A stretch of DNA of 64,000 bases from Rebecca billardiae RCC1528 (Eukaryota > Haptophyta). This document shows positions 44,119 through 55,255 of this stretch, in pieces. The stretch covers positions 2,728,001-2,792,000 of the forward strand of contig OZ251229.1 of the NCBI GenBank assembly GCA_965240325.2. The letters run 5' to 3'. The position numbers and the translations under genes are program-made. Numbering within the stretch: position 1 is the stretch's first letter; the number at the start of each line of letters is the position of its first letter. The notes under the pieces were generated by a model. That model saw nothing but the letters and a program-made list of their open reading frames with translations, was not told the origin of the DNA and ran no database searches.

Positions 44119-46831
44119 ATGGACGGCGCGGCGATCACGCGGCCGCCGCCGGCGACGGCGGCGCTCAGCCGCGACATCGTCGGCTGCCGCTTCTCGTTCT
44201 ATACCACCGCGCACGTCCAGGCCCTCTCCGCCGTGCGCATCAGCTCGCCGGCGCTTTTGGATCGGCTCAATCAGCCGGTGCGCCACGGACTGTACGACCC
44301 GGCGATGGGGCCGATCGACCCGCTGCACCGCTGCGTGACGTGCGGGCTCACGTTCAAGGACTGCCCCGGCCACCTCGGCCACGTCGAGCTCTGCGTCCCC
44401 GTCTTCTCCGCGCCGCTGTACTCGACGGCGTTCGAGCTGCTGCGCGCGCAGTGCGAGCACTGCAAGCGAATCCGGCTCGCGCGCTCGAAGGCGGAGACGA
44501 TCGTGGCGGCGTACCGGCTGCTCGACGCGGGGCTGCTGGTCGACGCCGCCACCGTCGCCGCCGCCATCGACTTCAAGGGCGCCGCCGACGAGCTCCGACC
44601 CGATCGCGCGCCATCCGGAGTGGCGGGCGGCGAGGAGGAGGAGGAGGAGGAGGCGGCGGCGGCGGATGCGGACGGCGAGGGGCGGCTGCGCGCGACGGAC
44701 GGCGTGCCCGAGGGTATCGCCATCTCGCCCGTCGCGCGTCGCCTCCTTGCCGCCGCCGACGCGCACGCCTCAGGCCAGCCGCGCGCGCGCGCGCGCGCGG
44801 GCTCGCACCACGGGCGCGACGGCGCGGCGGCGCCGGGCGCGCCGCCGCCCGCTGACGGCGCGAGCACAACGCACGCGGCGTCGCTGCGGCAGGAGCTGCG
44901 CAAGCGCGCGCTCGCGCTCGTGCACCCGGACACGTGCCCGGAGTGCGGCTACCACTCGGCGAAGGTGCGCCGCCGCCGCGCGCCCGCCGCCGCGCGCCCG
45001 CCGCCGCCGCGCCGCGGCGCACTCACCGGTGCCACCGCCCACGCCGCCCGCTCCGCCCGCGCGCGACGACCCGCGGCTCGCAGCTCAAGTCGGAGGGCGT
45101 GGGCAAGGTGTTCCTCACGCCGCAGAGCGCGAAGCAGCGCGCGAAGAATGAGAAGGTTCTCACCGAGCAGGGCGCCGCGCCGCCGCCCTCCGCCGCCGCG
45201 GGCGCGGTCGGCGGCGGCGGCGGCGGCGAGGGCTCGGCGGCGGCGGCCGGGCTGCCGAGCGCGGCGCTCGCGGCGTCCGCCGGCGGGCGCGCCGGCGGCG
45301 GGCGGCTCTTCGTCACCGCCTCCGACGCCGCCGCGCGGCTCCGCTCGCTCTGGGCCGCCGACGCGACGCTCGTCCGGGCGCTCTGTCCGGGCGTCGGTCC
45401 GGAAATGCTCACAGTCCGTGCCGCGCTGGTCCCGCCCTCGCGCTTCAGGCAACCGACCAAGCTGAACGGTGCGTGCGCTGCGCGCGCTGCGCCGCCGCGG
45501 CCCTCGGCTCACGCGCCAGCACCCTCGCGCCCACCGCCGTGCGCCGCGCGCGCCGCTGCGCCGTCGCGCGCCGCGCTGCCCCGGCCTTGTGCGTCGCTCG
45601 CGGCGGCGGCGGCGGCGGTGGCGGCTGCGGCGGCTGCGGTGGCGGTTGCGGTGGCGGCGGCGCAGGCGAGCTGGTCGAGCACCCGCACAACGTGTACCTC
45701 GTCAAGCTGCTCGCGGCGAACGCGGCGATCCAGGAGCTCCTCGCGCACATGGCGAAGGCTGGCGTGGGCTCGGCCGCGCCGCCGCGGCCGCAGGCGCGCG
45801 CCGCGGCCGCGGCCGCGGCGGGCGCGGCCGCCTCGGCCAGGCCCGCGGCCGCCGCCGGCCGCGCGGCCGCGCCCGCGCGCAAGCCGGCCTCCGAGTCGAC
45901 GTCTGGGGGTTCGGGCTCGGACTCGGGCTCGGACTCGGACTCGGACTCGGACTCGGACTCGAGCTCGAGCTCCGGGGACGCGTCCTCCGAGCCCGGCGCG
46001 CGCGCCGCCCGCACGCCCACGCCCGCGCCGCGGCCAAAGGCGGCGGCAGCGGCGGCGGCGGCGCCGTCGGCGGCGGCGGCAGCGGTGCGTGTGCTCGAGC
46101 GCGCGGCGGGGGGCTCGGGCGAGTCCTCTCTCGCGCAGCTGCTGTCGCGGTGGCAGGCGCTGCAGCAGGCGCTCAACTGCGTGTACGACTCGTCGCTCTC
46201 CGGGCTGAGCGGCGCGGCCGCGGCGAACGAGCCCCCGGGTGCGCGCGCGGCGCCCGGGCGTGTGCGCGGCAGGTGGCGCGCGTGTGGCGCCGGTGGCGCG
46301 CGGCCGGGCGCGCGCGCGCGAGGCCAGCGGGTGACGCACGGTCGCCGTGCCGTCCAGCGCGGCGCGGCGCGGCGCCGCACGGCACGGCCGCGGCGCACGC
46401 GCGGCGGCGACCCCCCGCCGCGCGCGCTCGCCTCTGCGACACACGCACGCGCGCACTCGCGCGCGCACACATGCGCGACTCAACGCGGTGTGATGGCGCG
46501 CCACGCCGCGCCGCGCCGCGCCGCGCCGCGCCGCGCCGCTGCAGGCGTGAAGCAGCTGCTCGAGCGCAAGGAGGGCCTCTTCCGCATGCACATGATGGGC
46601 AAGCGCGTCAACTTCGCCGCGAGATCGGTGATCTCGCCGGACCCTCTGATCGGCACGGGCGAGATCGGCGTGCCGCTGCACTTTGCGAAGGTTCTCACCT
46701 GTGAGCGCACACGTGTGCGTGTGTGTGCGTGTGTGTGCGTGCGTGCGTGTGTGCGTGTGTGTGTGTGTGTGCGTGTGTGTGTGCGTGTGTGTGTGTGCGT
46801 GTGTGTGTGTGTGCGTGTGTGTGCGTGTGTG

Positions 46832-46882
<51 letters not shown>

Positions 46883-47262
46883 GTGTGCGTGTGTGTGTGT
46901 GCGTGTGTGTGTGCGCCTGCGCGCCCGCGCGCCCGCGCGCCCGCCCTTCCGCGCTGCCACGCGCGCGCGCCTGCCGCCCCGCCCACATCCGCCCTCTCCT
47001 CGCCCTCCGCCGCGCGCAGTCCCCGAGTGCGTGACGCCCTTCAACGCCGACGCCCTCCGGCGCGCCGTCCTCAACGGCCCGCACGTGCACCCGGGCGCCA
47101 ACTACGTCGTGACTGAGGGAGGAGAGTCGATTGACCTCGGCACGCGCTCGCGCAAGCAGCGCGAGGGAATCGCGCGCGGGCTGACGACGCTCGACGCGCG
47201 CGTGAACGCGCAGCTCGGCGCGAGCGAGGGCGGGCTGGTCGCGGCGGCGGCCGGCGGGCTCG

Positions 47263-47305
<43 letters not shown>

Positions 47306-48685
47306 CGGCGGCTCGGACGGCGCGGCGCACGGCGCGCTCCTCGGCTTGCAGCCGAAGCGCGTGCTGCGGCACCTTGTGAGCGGTGACGTGCTGCTGGTGA
47401 ACAGGCAGCCGACGCTGCACAAGCCGGGGATGATGGCGCACTCGGCGGTCGTGCTGCGCTCCGAGCGCGTCATCCGCATGCACTACGCCAACTGCAACAC
47501 GTGCGCGCGCGGCAGTGTTAGGGGTTAGGGGTTAGGGGTTAGGGTTAGGGGTTGGGGTAGGGTTAGGGTTTGCGCGCGCACCGCAGAGCGCGCGCGCGCA
47601 CCGCGCGTTGCGCTTCTGTCGCACTTGGCGGCCGCGAGCGCGCGCGTGTGCACACCGCTGCGGCGGCGGCGGTGGTGCAGCCGCCGCGCCCCGTGCGCAC
47701 ACCGCGCGCTTCGTCGGGCGCGCCCGCCCCGTGCGCGCGGTCGCGAGAGCGGCCAGCGCCCCAAGCCCTAACCCCTTACCCTCCCCACGCGCCGCGCCGC
47801 CCGCCGCGCCGCCCGCCGCGCCGCCCGCCGCGCCGCCCGCCGCGCCGCCCACCCCACGCGCGCCGCCGCAGGTACAACGCCGACTTTGACGGCGACGAGA
47901 TCAACCTGCACCTGCCGCAGTCGCACGCGGCGCGCGCGGAGGCGTACACCATCGCCGCGACCGCTCGGCAGTACTGCGCGCCCACCTCCGGCCGCCCCCT
48001 GCGCGGGTTGATCCAGGACTCGGTGGTGGCTGGCGTGCGCCTCACGCAGCGGGGCGCGTGCCTCACGTTCGGCGAATTCTGCCAGCTGCTGCACGCGGCG
48101 GCGCCGGTGGGCGGGCCTGCGCCGCGCGTGCCGCCGCCCGCGATCCTCAAGCCGCTGCGGCTGTGGACGGGCAAGCAGCTCGTGAGCGCCGTGCTCCGCG
48201 CCGCCTCGCCCGCATGCGAGTCACTCTCGCTCGATGCGCGAGCCAAGGTGCCGGCGGACGCGTGGGGCTGGGGCCATGTGCCACGCGAGCCGCGCACGGG
48301 GTGTCCGCTGTGCGCGCCGAGCAAGGGCTCGTGCGAGGAGGGCGGCGTGGTCGTGCGGCAGGGCGAGCTGCTCGTCGGACTTCTTGACAAGGCGCGCGCC
48401 GCGCCGCGCCGCGCCGCGCCCGCGCCGCGCCGCGCTGTGCTGTGCTCGCGCTCGCGCGCACACCCACGCGCGCACCCGCGCGGCCGCGTGCCCGCCTGCG
48501 TGTGCGGACTGTCGCGCCGCGCGCCGAGCGAGCGCGCGGGCTGCACGCGGGAGCACACCGCCGCGGCGGCAGCAGCAGGGGCAGCAGCAGCGGCACGCCG
48601 TGGGCTCCCGCCTCTGACCCCTCGCGCGCCCTCGCCCTTTTTCACTTCCACGCCCGCCCGCGCGCGCGCGCGCCCGCACGCCCGC

Positions 48686-48718
<33 letters not shown>

Positions 48719-49783
48719 GGCGGCCTTTGGCGCCTCGGAGTTTGGCCTGGTCCACGCCGTGCACGAGCTGGGCGGCGCGCACGCGTCCGAGCGGCTGCTC
48801 TCGATGCTCGGCCGGCTGCTCGTCGCCTACCTGCAGATGCACGCCGCCACCTGCTCGATCGCAGACTTCGGGCTTCGGCCACACGCCGAGGCCGCGCGCG
48901 CCGCCGAGCTGAGCGCAGCCGACCAGCGCGGAGACGAGGCGCTGCGAGGGCTGCTCGGCGGCGACGGTGGCGACGGCGAGGGCGACGGCGCGCCCGCGCC
49001 CTCCGCGGGCCGCGGCGCGCTGCGCGCAGCCGTGCGCGCGCGGCTCGGCGCAGACGACGGCCCGGGCGGCGGCGGCGGCGGCGGCGGCGCGTCGTTTGCC
49101 GACAGGCTCGACTCGGCTCTCAAGGCGGCGGTCGCCCCGATCACCTCGGCGGTGAGCTCGGCGTGCCTCCCGTCGGGCCAGCGCACGCCGTTCCCGCACA
49201 ATGCGTTTGCGCTCATGGTCACGTCCGGCGCGAAGGGCTCACTCGTCAATCACCTCCAGATCTCGTGCGCACTCGGGCAGCAGGTGCTGGAGGGTCGGCG
49301 CGTGCCGGCGACGGCGCTCGGCCGCACCGCGCCTTGCTACCCGCGGTACGAACTCTCCGCGCGCGCGGGCGGCTTTATTGTGGACCGCTTCCTCACGGGC
49401 GTGACGCCCGCGGCGTACTTCTTCCACTGCATGAGCGGGCGCGAGGGGCTCGTCGACACGGCAGTCAAGACCTCGCGCTCCGGCTACCTGCAGCGCTGCC
49501 TCGTGAAGCACCTCGAAGGCTTGGCGGTCGCGTACGATCATACGGTGCGCGCGCCTGACGGCGGCGTCGTTCAGTTTGTCTATGGCGACGACGGGCTCGA
49601 CCCGACGCAGATCGCATGGCTCGGCGCCGAGCGGCTGCCTGCGCTGCTCGCGCCCAACAGAGACGCGCTCGCGGCGCAGTGGCGCCTCGCGCGCGGCGCG
49701 GGCGCGCTGCCTGCGCACACGGCGGCGCGCGTGGAGCTCGCGCACGGCAGCGGCGGCGCTGCGCACAAGCGGCGCGGCGGCGG

Positions 49784-49818
<35 letters not shown>

Positions 49819-51944
49819 AGGGCTACGATGGCGGCAAGCTCGGGCGGTCGCGCAAGGGCGGCGGTGGCGCCGCCGCCGCGGGCAGCGCGCTCGCGGCCGC
49901 GCTGCCGCGCACCGCGCTCGGCGTCGTGTCTGACGCGTTTGCGGAGGTGGCGGACGCGGCGGCGGCGTGCATGCCGACCAAGGCTGCCGCGCGCACGCTG
50001 CGCGCCGTGCTGTGCGCCAAGTACCAGCGCTCGCTCGCGCAGCCAGGCGAGGCCGTGGGCGTGCTCGCGGCACAGTCGGTCGGCGAGCCGTCGACGCAGA
50101 TGACCCTCAACACGTTCCACCTCGCCGGCGTCGGCGGCGCGAACGTCACCCTCGGCATCCCACGTATGCGCGAGCTCTTGATGGTTGCGTCGCGCGCGCC
50201 GGCGACGCCGCTGATGCGCCTTCCGCTCCTGCCCGCGCCGGCGGCGCCGCGCGCCGCGCCGCGCGCCGCCGCCGAGCGTGCGCCCGAGCCGGCGCGCGCG
50301 GCGCGCGCGCTCGCAGCCTCGCTCCGGCGCGTGACGCTCGGGCAGCTGCTTGCGAGCGTGGCTGACACGTCCGAGCTGGTGCGCGCGACGGCGGCGTCGG
50401 CCGTGACTGACGACAGTCTTCTTTTCGCCGGCGGCGGCGGCGGCGGCGGGGAGGAGGAGGGCGCGGACGACGACGACGACGCCGACGGCGCGCAGCCGCG
50501 CGCGCGCGCCGGCGGCGCGTCGGCGCGCGCGTACGTGCGCGCGCACCGCCTCACGCTGCGGCTGCTGCCCCTGGACAGGCACACGGATCGCGAGGAGGTG
50601 GTGCGCGCGTTCCGAGGCGCGTTCCTCGGCGCGCTCGAGGCGCGGATCGAGAAGAGCTTGCGGCGGCAGGGCGAGGCGAGCGGCGCCGACGTTCGCGCCG
50701 TCGCGGGCACAGAGGGCGCGCGGCGCGGCGCCGACGCCGCCGACGCCGACGCCGCCGACGCCGACGCGGACGCGCCCGAGCAGAGTCGACTGCCGCGCGG
50801 CGCGCTCGATCTGCTCGGCGACGACGACGCGGAGGAGAACGGCGAGGGCGAGGACGAGGGCGACGCTGACGACGCGCGCGAGACGGCGCGGCGCACGCAG
50901 CGCGGCGGCGGCGGCGGCGGGTACGACGGCCCCACCGAGGATGACGAGGCCGCCCTGGGCGGCGGCGGCGGCGGCGGCGGCGCGGAGCCGGCGGCGGCGG
51001 CGGCGCGGCGCGGCGCGGCGCGCGCCGGCGGCAGCGCCGCCAAGCCGGGGCTGGCGGCGCGGTACGTGCGCGCGTGCGGCGAGGGCGAGCCCGGCGGCGC
51101 GGAGGAGGGATGCCTGTGGGTGTCTCTCGAGCTGCCGCCGCGGGCGCGCCTGCTGATGGCGGATGAGGCGCACGCGGCCGCGGCGGCGACGGAGGTGCGC
51201 GCCACGCCCGGCATCGACGACGCCATCGTCGTCCCGCCGCCGCCGTCGGGCGGCGGCGCGCACGTCGTGCAGACCGCGGGCGTCAACTTTAGCGTGCTCG
51301 GCGCGCACGCGGAGCGCGTGGACGTGAACAAGGCACGCCGCGCCGCGCGCCGCGCGCCGCGCGCCGCGCGCCGCGCGCCGTGCACGCACGAGAGAGCCCG
51401 CGCGCGCCGCGGCGGTTGGCGCACTCACGCGCGCGCCGTGTGCCGCGCTTTGTGCCGCGCGCGCGCGCGCGGCGGCGGCGGCGCGCAGGTGGAGTGCAAC
51501 GACGTGTGGGCGGTGCTCAACGCGTACGGCGTCGAGGCGGCGCGCGCGACCCTCGTCTCCGAAGTGCGCTCTGTTTTCGGCGCTTACGGCATCGGCGTCG
51601 ACGCTCGGCACCTCTCGCTGATCGCCGACTACGTCACGTACGAAGGCGGGTACAAGCCGTTGTCGCGGCTGGGGATGGCGTCGGCGACGTCGCCGCTGCT
51701 CAAGATGTCGTTCGAGACGACGGTGGGCTTCCTCACCGCCGCGGCCACGTCGGCGGAGCCCGACGCGCTCGCGACGCCCGCCGCGCGGATCGTCGTCGGC
51801 AGGCCGATCGGCCACGGCACCGGCGCGTTCGAGCTGCGCCACCCGCTGCCCGGCATCGGCGGCGCGGCGGCGGCGGGCGAGGGGCGGCCCGACGGGAAGA
51901 AGGCGCGGCGCGAGAGGCGCCCGTCCGAGGTGCGGAGCGGCTGA
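44119..51944 (+). CDS. RPA1: DNA-directed RNA polymerase I largest subunit
   Basis: Eight exons: 44119-44964, 45084-45468, 45666-46238, 46545-46700, 47020-47500, 47872-48391, 48720-51332, 51489-51944; 2009 aa. Introns 1-5 are GT-AG. Introns 6 and 7 are GC-AG (GCGCGC, GCACGC), inferred because the joined protein aligns without gaps to the family ([13 protein letters not shown] and [17 protein letters not shown]). Landmarks: clamp zinc site CVTCG..CPGHLGH (about 71-85), [40 protein letters not shown], the catalytic Mg2+ loop (about 816); bridge helix around [16 protein letters not shown] (about 1236); trigger loop region [25 protein letters not shown]-like segment (about 1450); C-terminal [16 protein letters not shown]. 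Long Gly/Ala/acidic insertions enlarge it beyond the usual 1650-1750 aa. It transcribes rRNA in the nucleolus. Confidence 0.95.
46711..46915 (+). repeat. (GT)n-type microsatellite in RPA1 intron 4
   Basis: Runs of gt interspersed with gc (gtgtgtgcgtgt) fill two thirds of intron 4. A similar run is in intron 4 of the NH-TIR gene (about 11880-11970). Confidence 0.93.
47517..47571 (+). repeat. Telomere-like TTAGGG/TTAGGGG array in RPA1 intron 5
   Basis: Eight or so variant units start 16 bp after the donor. An inverted fragment (ccctaaccccttaccct) lies near the other end of the same intron at 47766-47782. Confidence 0.93.
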
Positions 51945-52234
51945 GCGCCATCGTCCGTCCGTCAGCCGGTTGCCGGCCATAAAGATGCCTGCTCGATTCA
52001 CCAATCAGCGGCTGCGAACGAATTGGAGTAGCTCGATCTTGCCATATTCTACGGCCGGGAGATCAAGTTCGGTCACCAAAGCTGAAAGCTCCGCCGTGCA
52101 GGGCAAGTGCAGGGCTGCCGGCCTTCCGGCTGGACAGGGCGCAGCCCTCGTCCGTCGGCAGGCCGCAACAATTCTTGCGCACACCACCACCACCCCTCGC
52201 TCACTCGCCCGCGCGGCGCACCCAGCCGCCGGCC

Positions 52235-53768
52235 ATGCCGACGCGGCGGCAGGAGATCGAGGAGCACCTCGCGCCGCTGGAGCACTCGCTGCGCGCAGAC
52301 CTCCCCGCCATCTCGGACGAGTCCGCCGCCGCCGCGGCCGACGAGCTGTCCGAGCGCGCGCGCGCGCGCCTCTTCCGCCTCTTTGTGCGCCCAGCCGACT
52401 TCACGCCGGCCGCGCCGCCGGTCATGCCGTCGCACCGCTCGGTGGGCTGCCAGGCGGGCGTGTCGCTGGCGGGGTTGGTCGCGCCCGCGCTCATCACGCC
52501 ACAGGACGACGACGACCCGCCCAAGAAGAAGCGCAAGGTCTCGCTCGCCATGCAGCGCGCGCTCGACGCCGCCGCAGCCGACGAGGAGTTGCATCGGAAA
52601 AAGTTCGCGGCGGCGCTGCTCGAGCACATGGTGCCGCTGCCCGACGCGGCGATCGTCGAGATGATCGGCAGGCTCACCGACGCGCGCCGCCTGCGCATCG
52701 CCAAGGCGCTCAAGGGCGCGGGCGCCGCGCCGGCGCTCGTCGCCGCGACGGTCGCGCCGCGCGAGCCCGCGCCCGCCGCGCCCGGCGGCGGCGTGGGCGG
52801 CGCGATCGTGCTCGTGGGCGGCGCGCCCGCCGCGGAGGCGGGCGCGCCGGCGGCGGAGCCGGTGGGCGCCGTGGTCCCCGGCTTTGGCGCCGTGCCGCTC
52901 GTCGTCGCCAAGCTGCTGCCGCCGCCGCCCGCCGCGCCGCCGCCGCCGCCGCCCAAGCCGGTCAAGCCGCCGCCGCCGCCGCCGCCCAACCAGCGGCCGG
53001 CGAAGAGCGGCGCGGAGCTGAGCGCGCTCGTGGCGAGCTTCGTGAGCCAGCACACCACCGACGAGTGCGTCACGTACGCCGTCGAGCTCGTCAAGCGGCT
53101 CATGCGCCAGCGCAAGGACGGCGGCGCGCCGGGGGAGGAAGCGCTTTCGCGATACGCTTCAATCACGGGGCCAATTCTGGAGCACCGCGCGCACGCAGAC
53201 CCGTCGCACTACGGCCGCTGCCTGCAGGCGACGCTGAACCAGGTGCGCCCGGGCGGCTTCAAGGTGGCGGTGGTCAGCCGTAATCGTGCGAAGGAGATCA
53301 ACGAGGAGATCGTGCAGGGTGCGGCGCGCTGCGCGGCGGCGGAGCGGAGCGCGGCCGTCGCGCCGCGGCGCGCGTGACTCACGCGCCGCGCTGCGCCCGA
53401 CGCTTCCAGGGATGGCGCGCGTGTGCACGGACTCGAAGAAGCAGACGGCGAAGAAGATCGCGCTCGTCCGCCCCTTCCTCAAGGACTACTCCCTCGGCAT
53501 CGAGTACATCCCGACGTTTCGCAGGATGGCGGACGTTCGAAAGACACTCCCGCAGGCGCAGCTGCCGCGCCGCTGGCGCGACGACGAGGTCGGGCTGGCG
53601 CTGCGCTCGCAGGCGAAGGGCGTGAAGCCGCAGACGGTGCGGCTGCAGGCGGGCTCGCACGCCAAGCACGCCGTCGGCGCCGGCCGCGCGAACGCCGCCG
53701 GTGGTGGTGGCCGCGGCGGCCGCGGCCGCGGCCGCGGGCGAGGCGGAGTGGCGGCCGCCGCCAGCGCT

Positions 53769-53811
<43 letters not shown>

Positions 53812-54443
53812 ATGGCAGCGGTGGCAGCGCGGCGCGCGGCGGGCCGGGCGCTGTGATGGCGGCGCTGCTGTGCAGCAGTGCGTGCGACGACGAGGGCGGC
53901 TCCTCCGCCGCGCACGCGCTCAGCGCGCCGCTCGCCGCGCCCTCAGCCGCTCTCGGTCACCTGGGAAGCGCACTGGTCCCAGCAACCATGGCTCCGATGA
54001 CGGGCGGCGGGCTGGGGCTGTTTGTGCAGCCGGCGGCGCACCACGCGCACGCGGCGCACGCGGCGCACGCGGCGCAGCACGGCCCGGCGGGGCTGGCGCA
54101 GCCGGCGGCGCTCCACCCGCCCTCGCTGCACGCGCCGCTGCCCGTGCACGCCGCGGCGCGGCCACACGCGCAGCACCCGGCCCTGCTGCTGCACCACGCG
54201 CTCTCGGCACACAATCCGGGGAATCCGGGGAATCCGGGGAATCCGGGGAATTTGGGGAGCATGGGCATGCACCCGGAGTACCCGCACGCGCACCACCACC
54301 CCCACCACCACATGCTGCCGCCGCCGCCGCACCTGCCGCCGCACTCGGATCACCTGCAGCAGCTGCACGCGCTGCAGCACGCACAGCACCGGCCACAGCC
54401 GCAGCTCCACCCGCCGCCCGCGCCGCCGCACCCGATGCTCTGA
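52235..54443 (+). CDS. Probable nuclear protein with PKKKRKV signal, RGG-type repeats and His-rich tail
   Basis: Exons 52235-53318 and 53410-54443 (GTGCGG donor, phase 1), 705 aa. Residues 85-110 contain DDDDPPKKKRKVS, identical in its core to the classical monopartite nuclear import signal. Helical segments flank it (EEHLAPLEHSLRADL; LLEHMVPLPDAAIVEMIGRL). Residues about 265-420 make an unassigned conserved-looking domain (LSALVASFVSQHTTDECVTY, YGRCLQATLNQVRPGGFKVA, LKDYSLGIEYIPTFRRM). Then follow a Gly/Arg-rich GRGGRGRGRGRGG stretch as in nucleolar GAR proteins, poly-Gly, an NPG repeat and a His/Pro-rich end. The globular part is not recognised. Location beside RPA1 and the GAR-like stretch fit a nucleolar role, which is an inference. 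Confidence 0.65.
54215..54252 (+). repeat. 9-bp in-frame minisatellite encoding Asn-Pro-Gly
   Basis: Four copies of aatccgggg in the preceding gene. Confidence 0.9.
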
Positions 54444-54727
54444 GCGCGGTCATGCGGCGGTTAGAACCTGCACGCTGGTTGTGGCGGTTACGGATCCCAA
54501 CGCGCTGCAGCACGCACAGCACCGGCCACAGCCGCAGCTCCACCCGCCGCCCGCGCCGCCGCACCCGATGCTCTGAGCGCGGTCATGCGGCGGTTAGAAC
54601 CTGCACGCTGGTTGTGGCGGTTACGGATCCCAACGCGCTGCAGCACGCGCAGCACCGGCCACAGCCGCAGCTCCACCCGCCGCCCGCGCCGCCGCCGCAC
54701 CTGACGATGTCTCTGTGAGCGCGGTCA
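54371..54727 (+). repeat. 133-bp tandem repeat spanning the gene end and 3' UTR (about 2.7 copies)
   Basis: Units start at 54371, 54504 and 54637. Each holds the last codons of the nuclear protein, a stop and about 60 bp of 3' flank. The third unit has a changed ending (HLTMSL). Confidence 0.93.
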
Positions 54728-55255
54728 TGCGCGGCGGCGCGGCGGTGGCGCGGCCGGGCGGCCACGCCCTCGGTGGCATGAGGCGCACGGGCGGGCGGGC
54801 GGTCTGGCGCGGACAGCAGCACCAGATGGCCAGGCTCTCCGCGACGGCCGCCGCTGACGGCGCCTGCTGCGCACACGGCGCGCGGCGGGCGCGCCCGTGC
54901 CCCGTCCGGGCGGGGCCCGCGCGCAGCGGCACGGCGAGTGCACGCCGGCTCGGGCCGGTGCGCCCGCCAGCGGCACTCGATCATGTTGACTCATGAGTGA
55001 TGATCGACCATCAATACATGCATTGTTGTAGTACAACCCCGCCGTTCGGCGTCAGCAGCCGGCGGCTTGGAGTGTCAGACACACAACGATCTATGGGCCT
55101 GGTGGCTGGTGGGGGGCTGTCACTATAGTCACTTCACACTTGTCAGCGAGCTCAGGCGGCCACTCGAGAGCTGCGACTCGCGCCCGCGCCGGGCCGCCGG
55201 CCGGGCGGGGTTCATCGCAGCGCCCATTTTTCGCGGCGCGGTCGTGCGCAGTACG
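54728..55255. other. Intergenic region, nothing recognised
   Basis: Presumed 3' end of the upstream gene and promoter of the next. AT-richer around 54980-55140. Confidence 0.4.

Noticed and set aside
45509-47101. 530-codon minus-strand frame with Thr-His repeats antisense to RPA1
   Set aside because: It crosses RPA1 exons and a GT microsatellite; the Thr-His run is just the repeat read in reverse.
54371-54727. CRISPR-like array
   Set aside because: The repeats are directly tandem, 133 bp, with no spacers, and this is eukaryotic DNA.
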